Below are positions 46,722 through 55,977 of a DNA stretch of 64,000 nucleotides, piece by piece. The stretch spans positions 1-64,000 of the forward strand of contig JBBQZP010000011.1 of NCBI GenBank assembly GCA_038207585.1, read 5' to 3'. Each line of letters begins with the position of its first letter. Positions within the stretch are counted from its first letter, which is position 1. This DNA comes from JBBQZP01 sp038207585. GTDB lineage: Bacteria > Pseudomonadota > Alphaproteobacteria > Rhodobacterales > Rhodobacteraceae. Both the position numbers and the translations under genes were made by a program. The notes beneath the pieces are model-generated. The model saw nothing but the letters and a program-made list of their open reading frames with translations. It was not told the origin of the DNA and did no database searches.

Positions 46722-48245
46722 ATGAACCTTAACCGCCGAAGCCTTCTGAAGCTGTCTGCCGCCACGATCACTGCCAGCACCTTTGCCCTGCCCGCCTTTG
46801 CGCAGGCGATTGACGAACTGGTGATCGCCTACAACGTCACCCTTCCGTCATGGGACCCGACCGTAGGCCCCAGTGCGGTGAACCCCACGATTCAGGGCCT
46901 CTATCAATCGGTCTTTGACCAGTACATCCTGCAACAGCCCGACCTGACCCCCGCCCCCGGCCTGCTGACCGAATGGGGCTGGAACGATGACAAGACCAAA
47001 GTGTCGATGACCGTGCGCGAGGGGGTGACCTGGCACGACGGCAGCCCCTTCACCGCCGAGGATGTGGCGTGGAGCCTGACCCGCGCCGCGGATGAGAAAA
47101 CCGGCAACCCGATTCAATTCATCTGGTCGACCCTTGCCAACATCAAGGCTGATGGCAACACGGTGACCGCCGATGTGGCGCGGTTCGAGCCTACGATCTT
47201 CAAATGGATGTATTTCCTGACCGGCTATGTGTTGCCCAAAGCCTATTACGAAAAGGTCGGTGCAGAAGGGTTCGAGGCGGCCCCGATCGGGACCGGCCCC
47301 TACATGGTCGACAAATTCGAACGCAACGCCTTTGTGCGGTTGAAAGCGAACGCCAATTACTGGGGTGGTGCGCCCGATTTCGATACCGTGACGATCAAGT
47401 TCGTGCCCGACGCGGCGGCGCGTGTGGCCGAGGTGGAATCCGGCAACTCCCACGTCACGCTTGAGATGCCGTATGAGGAATACGACCGTCTGAAAAGCGG
47501 GCCGCTGGCGGGCATCGCCGCGCCGATCTCGGATATCGGGATGATTTTCCTGAATGATATCGAAGTGATGACCGACCCCAACGTGCGCAAGGCCGCCGCC
47601 CACGCGATCGACAAGCAGGCGATCATCGACCGGCTGCTGTCGGGCTACGGGGTCAAGATCGACACGTTGGAGACGCCGGAATATTCGGCCTTTGATGCGT
47701 CAATTTCCGTGGCTTATGACCCCGCAATGGCGACCGAGCTTTTGGCGGCCAGTGGCTACAGCCCGGAAAACCCGGTGAAGTTCAAGATCCAGACCACCAA
47801 AGGTTTCAAGCCCAAGGATTACGAGATGATTCAGGCCATTGTCGGCCTGTGGCGCAAGGTGGGCATCGAGGCGGAAATCGAGGTTTACGAGATCGCCAAG
47901 CACTATGAGTTGCGCGCCGCCGATCAGCTTGCGCCTGCCGCGTTCTACAACTGGGGCAACTCGGTGGGTGATCCCACCACGTCAACCGGCTTTGCGATGT
48001 TCGGCCCCTCGCCCCATTCGGTTTGGGACGGGCAGGATCTGATCGACATGATCGGGCCGCTTTGGGGCGAGGCGAATGAGGACAAGCGCATTGCGGGCTG
48101 GAAGGCGGTTGACAAATACATCGCCGAAAACGCGCTGGTGATCCCGCTGTTGCAATATGTGCAACCGATCCTGCATGCGCCGGGTGTGGTTGTGACACCG
48201 CATGCGTCGGGCGCGCTTTTGCCGCATCTGATGAAGCGGGCCTGA
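46722..48245 (+). CDS. ABC transporter substrate-binding protein, family 5 (peptide/opine type)
   Basis: A 507-residue periplasmic protein with an N-terminal signal having a twin-arginine-like NRRSLLKL and a hydrophobic stretch ending ALPAFAQA. Family-5 features: WNDDKTKVSMTVREGVTWHDGSPFTAEDVAWSL and IGTGPYMV, then NANYWGG. Members bind peptides, opines or other small organics. It is transcribed from the flavoprotein gene 35 bases upstream and followed by a hairpin, then two permeases and two ATPases. Confidence 0.92.
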   Translation: MNLNRRSLLKLSAATITASTFALPAFAQAIDELVIAYNVTLPSWDPTVGPSAVNPTIQGLYQSVFDQYILQQPDLTPAPGLLTEWGWNDDKTKVSMTVREGVTWHDGSPFTAEDVAWSLTRAADEKTGNPIQFIWSTLANIKADGNTVTADVARFEPTIFKWMYFLTGYVLPKAYYEKVGAEGFEAAPIGTGPYMVDKFERNAFVRLKANANYWGGAPDFDTVTIKFVPDAAARVAEVESGNSHVTLEMPYEEYDRLKSGPLAGIAAPISDIGMIFLNDIEVMTDPNVRKAAAHAIDKQAIIDRLLSGYGVKIDTLETPEYSAFDASISVAYDPAMATELLAASGYSPENPVKFKIQTTKGFKPKDYEMIQAIVGLWRKVGIEAEIEVYEIAKHYELRAADQLAPAAFYNWGNSVGDPTTSTGFAMFGPSPHSVWDGQDLIDMIGPLWGEANEDKRIAGWKAVDKYIAENALVIPLLQYVQPILHAPGVVVTPHASGALLPHLMKRA

Positions 48246-48256
48246 GCCGCCCTTTT

Positions 48257-48284
48257 CCCGGCCGGACAGCACCGTCCGGCCGGG
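48257..48284 (+). promoter_or_regulatory. Perfect 11-bp stem-loop after the binding-protein gene
   Basis: CCCGGCCGGAC and GTCCGGCCGGG form an 11-bp GC-rich stem with a 6-base loop, 11 bases past the stop. No T tract follows, and the permease starts 46 bases later. A likely message-stabilising or attenuating structure. Confidence 0.7.
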
Positions 48285-48330
48285 GTCAATACCAACGGGC
48301 GCGCCGTGCAGGGGGCGCCGCAGGAAGAAT

Positions 48331-49341
48331 ATGGCGCTGCTTCGGCTTATCGCGATCCGGCTTCTGACGACCGCCATCACGCTGGCGGGCGTGGCGGTGA
48401 TCGTGTTTTTCGTCATTCGCGTGGTGCCCGGAAACCCGATTGCGATGATGCTGCCGCCCGGTGCCACCGAGGCGGATATCGCCCGGCTTTCGGCGCTTTA
48501 CGGGCTGGACAAACCCATTGTCACGCAATTCGGCATCTGGCTGGCGGGGGTTTTGCAGGGCGATTTCGGCACCTCGATCACCACGCGCCAGCCGGTGCTG
48601 GGGCTGGTGCTGGGGCGGCTGCCTGCGACGTTGGAATTGTCGGTGATGGCGCTGATGATGGCCGTTCTGCTGGGCGGTGCGGCGGCACTGACCGGCACGC
48701 GCGGGCGCGGCGGGCGCACCGAGGGCGCGATAGACGTGGCCAACGGCGTGGCACTTTCGGTGCCCGATTTCCTGTGGGGGCTGGTGTTGATGCTGGTCTT
48801 TGGCGTGCTGATGCCGGTGTTTCACATCTCGGGCCGGGTCACGCCGTCGCTGGACCTGCCGTTCACCACCAATTTCTATCTGCTGGAAAGCGTGCTGCGG
48901 CTGCGGCTTGATCTGACGGGCGATCTTCTGGCGCATATGTTCATGCCGGCCCTTGCGTTGGCCATTCCGCTGGCGGCGATCATCGGGCAGCTTCTGAAGC
49001 AAAGCCTGAAGGAAACGATGAACCTTGATTATGTCACCCTTGCGCGCACCAAGGGCTATAGCGAAACGCAGGTGATCCTGCGTGAGGCGTTGCGCAATGC
49101 GGTTCTGCCGACGCTGACGCTGGTCGGTGTGCAGTTCACGTTTCTGATTGGCGGCACGGTGATCATCGAACGGCTCTTTTCTTATGAGGGGCTGGGGAAC
49201 ATGGCGATTGATGCGGTGATCAACCGCGACTTGCCGTTGATTCAAGGCATCGTGATCCTGTTTGCGGTGCTTTTCACGGGTGTGAACCTGATCGTCGATC
49301 TGCTGTATGCAGCCCTGAACCCCAAGCTGCGGCATGCTTGA
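48331..49341 (+). CDS. ABC transporter permease, DppB-like
   Basis: A 336-residue permease with the DppB-type beginning (RLIAIRLLTTAITLAGVAVIVFFVIRVVPGNP), about six helices and an EAA loop near TLARTKGYSETQVILREALRNAVLP. It forms half of the membrane channel for the family-5 binding protein. The ATG at 48331 follows CAGGAAG. Overlaps the next permease by 8 bases. Confidence 0.92.
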   Translation: MALLRLIAIRLLTTAITLAGVAVIVFFVIRVVPGNPIAMMLPPGATEADIARLSALYGLDKPIVTQFGIWLAGVLQGDFGTSITTRQPVLGLVLGRLPATLELSVMALMMAVLLGGAAALTGTRGRGGRTEGAIDVANGVALSVPDFLWGLVLMLVFGVLMPVFHISGRVTPSLDLPFTTNFYLLESVLRLRLDLTGDLLAHMFMPALALAIPLAAIIGQLLKQSLKETMNLDYVTLARTKGYSETQVILREALRNAVLPTLTLVGVQFTFLIGGTVIIERLFSYEGLGNMAIDAVINRDLPLIQGIVILFAVLFTGVNLIVDLLYAALNPKLRHA

Positions 49342-50185
49342 CGGACGGTCCCTGATCCGCCGCCGTGCCGGGTTGCGGCTGTGGCTTTCGATGGCCTGGC
49401 TTTCAGCGCTGGTGCTGGCAGCGGTGTTCGCCCCCCTGATTGCGCCGCATGACCCGTTGGCGCAGGACCTGTTTCTGGGGCGTCTGCCACCCTTTTGGGT
49501 GCAGGGAGCCGAGCCCGGCTATTGGCTTGGCACCGATAGTCTGGGCCGCGATGTACTGTCGCGCATCCTCTTTGGCGCGCGGGTGGCACTAGTGGTGGCG
49601 ATTGCGGCGGGCAGCATTTCCTGCCTTCTGGGGGCGACGCTGGGGCTGCTTGCGGGGTTTCTGCGCGGCTGGGTCGATATGGTCATCTCACGCCTGATCG
49701 ACATCTGGATGGCGTTTCCGCCGGTGCTTTTTTCGATCCTGCTGATCGCGGTGCTTGGGCCCGGCCTTGTGTCGATCATCATCGCGGTTGTGGTCATTGA
49801 CTGGACCCGCTTTGCCCGCGTCATCCGGGCCGAGGCGATGACGCAGGGCGCGATGGATTACGTCGCCTCGGCCCGCGTTGCGGGGCGCGGGCACGGCGGC
49901 GTGATGCTGCGCGAGATTCTACCCAATGTGCTGCCCACCATCGTCGTGCTGCTGACGCTGGAGATGGGCATCGCGGTGATTGTTGAGGCGATCTTAAGCT
50001 TTGTGAACCTTTCCATCTCGACCGACGATCCGACATGGGGCGGCATGATTGCCGAGGGGCGCAGCGCAATTCATCAATCGTGGTGGGTGCTGGTGTTTCC
50101 GCTGATCACCCTGTTTCTGACGGTGCTGGCGTTTTCGCAACTGGGCGAAGGGTTGAAAGACCGCTTTGATCCGGTGCTGCGATGA
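49334..50185 (+). CDS. ABC transporter permease, DppC-like
   Basis: A 283-residue permease with the DppC-type loop WLGTDSLGRDVLSRILFGAR near residue 58, six helices and an EAA loop in YVASARVAGRGHGGVMLREILPN. Partner of the DppB-like permease. The start overlaps the previous gene by 8 bases, and the stop overlaps the next ATG. Confidence 0.92.
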   Translation: MLDGRSLIRRRAGLRLWLSMAWLSALVLAAVFAPLIAPHDPLAQDLFLGRLPPFWVQGAEPGYWLGTDSLGRDVLSRILFGARVALVVAIAAGSISCLLGATLGLLAGFLRGWVDMVISRLIDIWMAFPPVLFSILLIAVLGPGLVSIIIAVVVIDWTRFARVIRAEAMTQGAMDYVASARVAGRGHGGVMLREILPNVLPTIVVLLTLEMGIAVIVEAILSFVNLSISTDDPTWGGMIAEGRSAIHQSWWVLVFPLITLFLTVLAFSQLGEGLKDRFDPVLR

Positions 50186-51050
50186 GCTTTCTTTCGGTGC
50201 GAAACCTGTCGGTCCGCCTGAAGAACGGCCCGCCCCTGCTGCGCCGCGTGTCGTTGGATGTGGCGGCGGGCGAGGTGCGCGGACTGGTTGGCGAAAGCGG
50301 GGCCGGAAAGTCGATGATCGGCCGCGCGGTGCTGGGTATTCTGCCGCCGTCCGTGCAGATCACCGAAGGCGAAATTCTGCTGGATGGCACCGATCTTTTG
50401 CAACTGCCGCCCAAGGAAAGCCGCCGCCGCATTGGGGCCACATGCGCGCTGATCCCGCAAGACCCGCTGACCGCGTTGAACCCCAGCCACCGGATCGGGC
50501 CGCAGATCACCGACCGGCTGGTTGATATTCTGGGGTGGAGCCGCACGGACGCCATTGCCCGCGCCCGCGCGCTGCTGGACGAGGTTCAGATCACAGATGC
50601 CGACCGCGTGCTGCGGTCTTATCCGCATGAATTGTCGGGGGCATGCGCCAGCGCATCCTGATCGCGTCGGCCTTTGCCGCCGAGCCGAAACTGATCGTCG
50701 CGGACGAGCCTACGACCGCGCTGGATGTGACGGTGCAAAAGCAGATCCTGAAGCTGATTGCGGGATTGCAGGCCCGCCATGGCACGGCGCTTTTGTTCGT
50801 CACGCATGATCTGGGCGTCGTGTCCAAGGTCTGCCAGAACCTGTCGGTCCTCTATTCCGGGATGGTTGTCGAGGACAGCGCGGTTGGCGACTTTTTCACC
50901 GCTCCGCGCCATCCCTATTCTGCAGCATTGCTGGCCGCGACGCCGAAATACACCGACCCCAGCGCAGGTTTGCAACCCGTGCCGGATGCCGTGATCGCGG
51001 CGGTGCGTGCCGAAGTCGCGGCTTTTGACCGGAGGCCTGCGCGTGGCTGA
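50182..51050 (+). pseudogene. ABC transporter ATP-binding protein, DppD-like, broken by a one-base deletion
   Basis: Residues 1-152 are normal (Walker A GESGAGKS; Q-loop LIPQDPLTALNP) up to HELSG at about 50623-50637. Then a run of five G at 50637-50641 replaces the six needed for LSGGMRQR, and the frame shifts to a premature TGA at 50661. The second half continues in another frame to 51050 (MRQRILIASAF, Walker B LIVADEPTTALD, FVTHDLGV). Restoring one G gives a complete ATPase. All other genes of the operon look intact, so a homopolymer sequencing error is as likely as a true mutation. Confidence 0.85.
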
Positions 51051-51843
51051 TCTTTACACCGTCACCGACCTGCGCCTTTCGCTGGCCGATATGACGGCAA
51101 AGCCCCTGTTCGGGGCAACCCCGCGGATCGAGATTCTAAAGGGCCTCAGCTTTGCGATCCCCAAGGGGGCGGTTATCGGGATCGTCGGCGGGTCAGGCTC
51201 TGGCAAGTCGACACTGGGGCGGGCTTTGGTGCGGCTGTTGGAACCATCGCAGGGTGCCATCCGCTTTGACGGGGCCGACATCACCCATCTGCCCGACGCA
51301 GAGTTGCGCCCGATGCGGCGGCGGTTCCAGATGATCTTTCAGGACCCGATGTCATCGCTGAACCCGCGCCACCGGGTCGGCACGATCATCGCCGAACCGT
51401 TGCGCCTGCATGCGCTGGACTCGATCCCCGACCGGATCGCACGCGCGCTGGATCAGGTGGGCTTGCCGCAAGACTTTGCCAGCCGCTATCCGCACGAGTT
51501 GTCTGGCGGGCAGCGTCAGCGCGTCGGCATCGCGCGGGCCATCGCACTGGAGCCCGATTTCATTCTGGCCGATGAGATCGTGTCGGGGCTGGATGTATCA
51601 TCGCAGGCCAAGGTGCTGGCAGTGCTGGAAAAACTCGTGGCTGATTTGGGCCTGACGCTGGCGTTCATCAGCCACGATCTGTCGGTGATCCGCCGGTTGT
51701 GCCAGCGCACCATCGTGCTGTCGGGCGGCAGAATTGTGGAAGACCGCGCCACCGCCGATCTGTTCGCCACCCCGCACGCCGCCTATACGCGCGAGCTTCT
51801 GGCCGCGATTCCGCTGCCCGACCCCGCTCAGCCGTGGGACTGA
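51043..51843 (+). CDS. ABC transporter ATP-binding protein, DppF-like
   Basis: A 266-residue ATPase: Walker A GGSGSGKST, Q-loop MIFQDPMSSLNPRHRV, signature LSGGQRQRVGIARA, Walker B FILADEIVSGLDVSS and switch FISHDLSV. The GTG at 51043 is chosen because GGAGG lies 7 bases upstream and overlaps the end of the preceding ATPase; earlier in-frame starts lack a site. Works with the DppD-like ATPase if that gene is functional. Tail overlaps the convergent thioesterase by 16 bases. Confidence 0.9.
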   Translation: MADLYTVTDLRLSLADMTAKPLFGATPRIEILKGLSFAIPKGAVIGIVGGSGSGKSTLGRALVRLLEPSQGAIRFDGADITHLPDAELRPMRRRFQMIFQDPMSSLNPRHRVGTIIAEPLRLHALDSIPDRIARALDQVGLPQDFASRYPHELSGGQRQRVGIARAIALEPDFILADEIVSGLDVSSQAKVLAVLEKLVADLGLTLAFISHDLSVIRRLCQRTIVLSGGRIVEDRATADLFATPHAAYTRELLAAIPLPDPAQPWD

Positions 51844-52286
51844 GGGCCACTGACCGGGCGGCGGGTCTGCACATCCTGCGCCAGTAGGCTTTCCAGCTTG
51901 GTCTTCACGGCCTCTGGCCAGACCATCGAGGTATGGCTGTCGAGCCAGCTTGCGGCCAGAACCTGTTCCACCGACCAGCGATGTTCCTCGCCGCAATGAA
52001 TGGCGTGTTTCAAGCGCAGCGACGATTTTCCGACCTTCATTACGGTGATCCGGAACGTCAGCTTGTCGCCAAAGAAAGATGGCTTTGAAAAATCGCACGA
52101 CAGATGCACGGTCGGTGTGCCCCAGCGTTCTTTCCAGATGATCTCGTGCCACGGCCAGCCAAGATATGCCCAGAATTCTTCCACCACCCCGTTCAGGATG
52201 TTGAGATAGGCCGGATAGTAGGCCGTGCCGGAAATGTCGCAATCACCGAACCGCAACATGCGTTCGGCCGTGAAACAGACTGTCAT
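51828..52286 (-). CDS. Acyl-CoA thioesterase (hot-dog fold, 4HBT-like)
   Basis: A 152-residue hot-dog protein: MLRFGDCDISGTAYYPAYLN with the catalytic Asp of the D-x-x-G-x-x-Y/F motif, followed by the helix FWAYLGWPW. It hydrolyses acyl- or aryl-CoA thioesters (4-hydroxybenzoyl-CoA thioesterase group). The ATG at 52286 follows GGGGAGGA; an alternative ATG at 52304 precedes that site. It faces the ABC operon tail to tail and could recycle CoA in the neighbouring aryl-CoA pathways. Confidence 0.86.
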   Translation of the reverse strand: MTVCFTAERMLRFGDCDISGTAYYPAYLNILNGVVEEFWAYLGWPWHEIIWKERWGTPTVHLSCDFSKPSFFGDKLTFRITVMKVGKSSLRLKHAIHCGEEHRWSVEQVLAASWLDSHTSMVWPEAVKTKLESLLAQDVQTRRPVSGPQSHG

Positions 52287-52450
52287 CCTGTCCTCCCCTG
52301 ACATTGCACCAGCGTCACAGGATTCTGCGCAAGGTCAACCCATTGCCAACGATCATGCGGCGCATTGTCGGCGGCATCAACAGGCTGTGCCTGTCGGTTC
52401 ATTCAGGCTCACGCGGGGGTGGGAGAAAGTGTCTTTCGCCGCACCGAGGG

Positions 52451-52720
52451 TTAGCCGAGCCTGATCCGGACGGCGCGGTCGGGCGGTCCTATCTGGCCAA
52501 CCATGACCGCGCGCCCATGCATGGCCGGATCAAAAGGACGCAAAACTGCCTGCAGGCCCAGCGTCACACAGTACTTGGCGGGCTGGAACTGTGCGAAATC
52601 CTCGACCTTCTGATCGACGAAGCGGGGACTGCATACAACGCTGCGGCAGGGGTTCCGGCACACCTTGGGGCATTTGGGATGGCCCTGTCCATCGTCACGC
52701 AGCGGCCGCTTTTGACCTAA
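52451..52720 (-). pseudogene. Unrecognised coding-like remnant downstream of the aconitase-X pseudogene
   Basis: In the 463-base stretch 52287-52749 no intact gene is seen. From about 52620 down to a TAA at 52451 one minus frame has strongly GC-rich third positions and reads as a plausible protein C terminus (FQPAKYCVTLGLQAVLRPF, then DPAMHGRAVMVG and PPDRAVRI). Upstream of about 52620 this quality appears in another frame, so a frameshifted tail of the next gene of the operon is likely. I could not assign a family. The remaining bases 52287-52450 hold nothing recognisable. Confidence 0.3.
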
Positions 52721-52749
52721 AAATGACTGTAGAGGGCCGTGCAGACCCC

Positions 52750-54446
52750 CTATGGGTCTTTCCAACCAAATGGGCAGGCCCACCAATCGGGCAGGGTTGC
52801 CGGGGCCATTCCGGTTTGCGCCGCCGATACACAATCGGCCAAAGACCCGAACCGCACGGCGCGGCCCGACAAACCCGGTGCACAATGGGCGAATTTGCCG
52901 GAATTCGTCATCAGGGTTCGGGCGTTCGGCGGCAAGATCGGTTCGGTGATCGAACACCAGCAAAGATCGGGGATCATCTGCGCGCCAAATGCTTCCAGCC
53001 GCTGGCGCGTGCCGTCTGCCGAAGCCTTGGCCAGCACAGCCCGCCCGACCGTTACGATGACCGCCGTGCCGTCCGCCCGGCGTCCGGTTGCCAGATCAGC
53101 CAAGGCCTGACATTCGGTCAGTGAAAAATGCGGGCTGCCAAAGGCAACAAGATCAATCTGTTGTGGCCCGGGGTTCAGGTCTGACCACACTCTTGCAAGG
53201 TCGGCCCGACCTACCGTCAGGTGATCCGGCGTCCTTTCGAAATCTGCCGCCTCGGGTGTGTGTCCCACCACATGCAGCATCGGCGCGGCAGAGGTGGAGC
53301 CAAAGGCCGCACACATCGCCTTCAGGTCATCGAGCGACGCAGAGGTCTTTTCCAGCCCGGTCAGAACAGGAATCCTGGCGGGTGCAAGCTGCCCCGCCAG
53401 ATATCACAGCATTGGCCACAACGCATCATCATGCCAAAGCGGCACCTCGATATGAAGCGTGCAGCGGGGCGCGCGTCCGGCCAATACATACACGCCTGAC
53501 AACGGCGCGCGCCCGGTCATGGCAATGAACAGATCAAGGTAGTCGGGATGCTTTACATTCCGCGCCGCAAGCACGGTACTGGCAAAAATCACTGCATTCG
53601 ATTCCGACCGACCAATCGCCTCGCCCGACTTTGGCGCGGAGTCCAGTAGGTGCGGCGCGCAGGTAAAGCTGGGCTGTGCGCCCATGGCGAAATACGCATC
53701 CGCCAGTCGCGCTGCGCGTAACCCGAAATCGGGGGCACGCCCTGGGTGCGCCAACTTCCGTGATCCACCGAAATCGCATTCATTGTGGTGGGGATGCAGC
53801 CCTTATCGCCCATCCCGGCCATCTTTTCGGCAAAGCGCCGATTGGCGTCATTCGCAAGAATACAGCCGTCGATATGCCCCTGCGTCAAATCAATCAGCGT
53901 TGTCGCATCCTGCAGAACGGCCACGGCGCAGATCACTTCCACGGCGATCCGGCGGGCCGGACCGTCAGAGCCGCCAAGCATCGCAAGATCCCGCGCGGTC
54001 AGGTCCAGTGCGGCAACAGGCAACCGGTCAACCGGCAGGATCGCGCCGTCGATGGTCATCGCGGTGTCGGTCAACGTCACATGGCTTGCGGCCGCGACTG
54101 TTGCAAAGGCGTCGCGTCACAACCGAAGTACCGGCACTTTCCGGTCAAACATCCGTTCCGCGATCATCGCACCAAGGGTAACAACATCCTCTGCCTCGCG
54201 AAAGACAATCGCGGCGGGGGAAACGCCGTTCAACGCCAGATCCAGCATGACGCCATTGCCGCTGCACGACCCCCGCGTTGTCGGCATCACCAGAACCTTG
54301 CCCGCCAGCGATTGCCCGCACAGCGGATGGCCCGCATCAATGACGACGCCGGTCAGAGGATCCACCCCGCCCCAGAAGCTGAGCCCCCTGTCGGTCGCAA
54401 GCACATCGGCGGCCCCGCATCCCGGAATGATGCTGAGCGCGGTCAT
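52750..54446 (-). pseudogene. Aconitase X (hydroxyproline dehydratase-type, fused swivel and catalytic domains), inactivated
   Basis: Pieces match aconitase X in order: swivel domain (FWGGVDPLTG, PTTRGSCSGNGVMLDLALNG), N-terminal catalytic part (DLTQGHIDGCI, PTTMNAISVD), middle (FTCAPHLLDSAP, ESNAVIFAST, TGRAPLSG) and C terminus (FGSPHFSLTE, WCSITEPILPPNARTLMTNSGK). Lesions are a TGA at 54117-54119, a one-base loss in a C run near 53745, and a TGA at 53404-53406. Flanking segments are otherwise collinear. The enzyme would dehydrate cis-3-hydroxy-L-proline or a mevalonate-pathway acid; the first is more likely in this catabolic operon. Start at the ATG 54446 or 54461. Confidence 0.85.
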
Positions 54447-54642
54447 GTCAGAAGACTCCATAGCCTGTCCGTTGTGCCAGTGGCCCGCCGCCGCAAACAC
54501 CTTGCGGCACTGCGCCGGACAATCCGTTGAACAGATCACAATATCCGCAGCATTGCATACGATCTGATGATCACCGGGTCTTACGACAGCAAGCCTTCAT
54601 GCCCGGCCCAATGCCCTTTGCAATCAGTGCGACCCAACAGGA

Positions 54643-55977
54643 TCACGCGGCGCCGGACACCCCTGTGGTTGGCGCGAGCACGGCTTCAATCTGTCTCGCA
54701 ATCGACAAAAGCCGCGCGTCCGCCCCCAAAGGACCGGTCAGTTGCAGCCCGACCGGAAGGCCGTCGCAGACCCCGCAAGGCAGGCTGAGAGAGGGGTGCC
54801 CCGTCACATTGGCAAAGCCGCTGGCCAACATCTCGCTGTCTTCGCCATCAGCGATTTCCGGGTCCTCATGCGGGGCGGTGAACGGAACACTGGGCGACAC
54901 CAGTATATCGACATCGGCAAAGATCGCCTCGACGGCGGCCCGCAATGCCGTTTGGGCCTGCAATGCCATGACATAATCCGTTGCGGGCTGCCTGAACCCG
55001 GCTTCGATCTGCGATCGTGTGCCGGGGGCATAGCCGTCCGGGTTGCTGGCCAGCAGTGCCCGGTGAATCACGCTTGCCTCAGGATGCAGAATCTTGACCA
55101 AAGTCTGATTGGCATCGCCCAGCCCCGCGATATCGGTGGTCACGACCTGCGCGCCGTGGTCTTGCAGGCGCGCCATGATGGTCTGGAAATGCGCCGTGAC
55201 AGCGCGCCCGGTTTGAGTGGTGGATACATGGCGGACCAGAACGCCAATGCGCAGGCCCCTTATGTCAGGATCGGACAGGGGCATCGGTTCCCCGGCAATA
55301 CAGGCCAGCACCAGTGCGGCGTCGGTGACGTTGCGCGCCAGCGGGCCCGCGTGGTCAAGGCTGGGTGACAAGGGGAAGACGCCGTCCAGCGGCACCAGAC
55401 CGAAACCAGGTTTCACCCCGACGATGCCACAATACGCCGCCGGGATGCGGATTGAGCCGCCCGTGTCGGTGCCAATGGCCGCAGGCACAATCCCCGCCGC
55501 AACCGCCGCCGCCGAACCACCACTGGACCCGCCCGCCGTACGGGATGGATCATGCGGGTTGTTCGTCTGACCAATGGCCGGGTGGGCGACGCCGTAGGCA
55601 AACTCCAGAAGATTGGTCTTTCCCATGATCACCGCCCCCGCCGCCCTAAGCCGCGCAACCAGTACCGCGTCGCGCGTTGCGATGTGCGGGGGGCGGGCTT
55701 GGGTGCCGTAGCCGGTTGGCAGGCCCTCAACCTCGATCAGGTCCTTGATGGCCACGGGAATGCCATGCAGCGGGCCAAGATCGGTACCCGCAGCCAACTG
55801 ACTTGTGCGCAGCCTTGCCTCGGCGCGGGTCGCATCCTCGGCCCGGCAGGCAAAGGCATTGAGCATTGGTTCGGTTTCAGCCATCCGCGCGATGGCCTCT
55901 TCCACCACGTCGGTGGGCGTGCGCTTGCCGCTGCGATAGTCCGCACCAAGCTGGGCAATGGTCGGGAACGGGCCCAT
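54643..55977 (-). CDS. Amidase (amidase-signature family)
   Basis: A 444-residue amidase with the Ser-cisSer-Lys triad: K78 (VAIKDLIEV), S151 in AGGSSGGSAAAVA and nucleophile S175 in GTDTGGSIRIPAA. It hydrolyses an amide to acid and ammonia. The ATG immediately follows the M20 peptidase stop (TAG/ATG). Next to a creatininase-like protein and M20 peptidase it suggests stepwise breakdown of an amide- or peptide-containing compound imported by the divergent ABC system. The 54447-54642 gap to the broken gene shows nothing. Confidence 0.9.
   Translation of the reverse strand: MGPFPTIAQLGADYRSGKRTPTDVVEEAIARMAETEPMLNAFACRAEDATRAEARLRTSQLAAGTDLGPLHGIPVAIKDLIEVEGLPTGYGTQARPPHIATRDAVLVARLRAAGAVIMGKTNLLEFAYGVAHPAIGQTNNPHDPSRTAGGSSGGSAAAVAAGIVPAAIGTDTGGSIRIPAAYCGIVGVKPGFGLVPLDGVFPLSPSLDHAGPLARNVTDAALVLACIAGEPMPLSDPDIRGLRIGVLVRHVSTTQTGRAVTAHFQTIMARLQDHGAQVVTTDIAGLGDANQTLVKILHPEASVIHRALLASNPDGYAPGTRSQIEAGFRQPATDYVMALQAQTALRAAVEAIFADVDILVSPSVPFTAPHEDPEIADGEDSEMLASGFANVTGHPSLSLPCGVCDGLPVGLQLTGPLGADARLLSIARQIEAVLAPTTGVSGAA

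Noticed and set aside
52304..52720. Plus-strand 138-codon frame as a new gene
   Set aside because: No ribosome site or recognisable domain, and it crosses the apparent minus-strand remnant.
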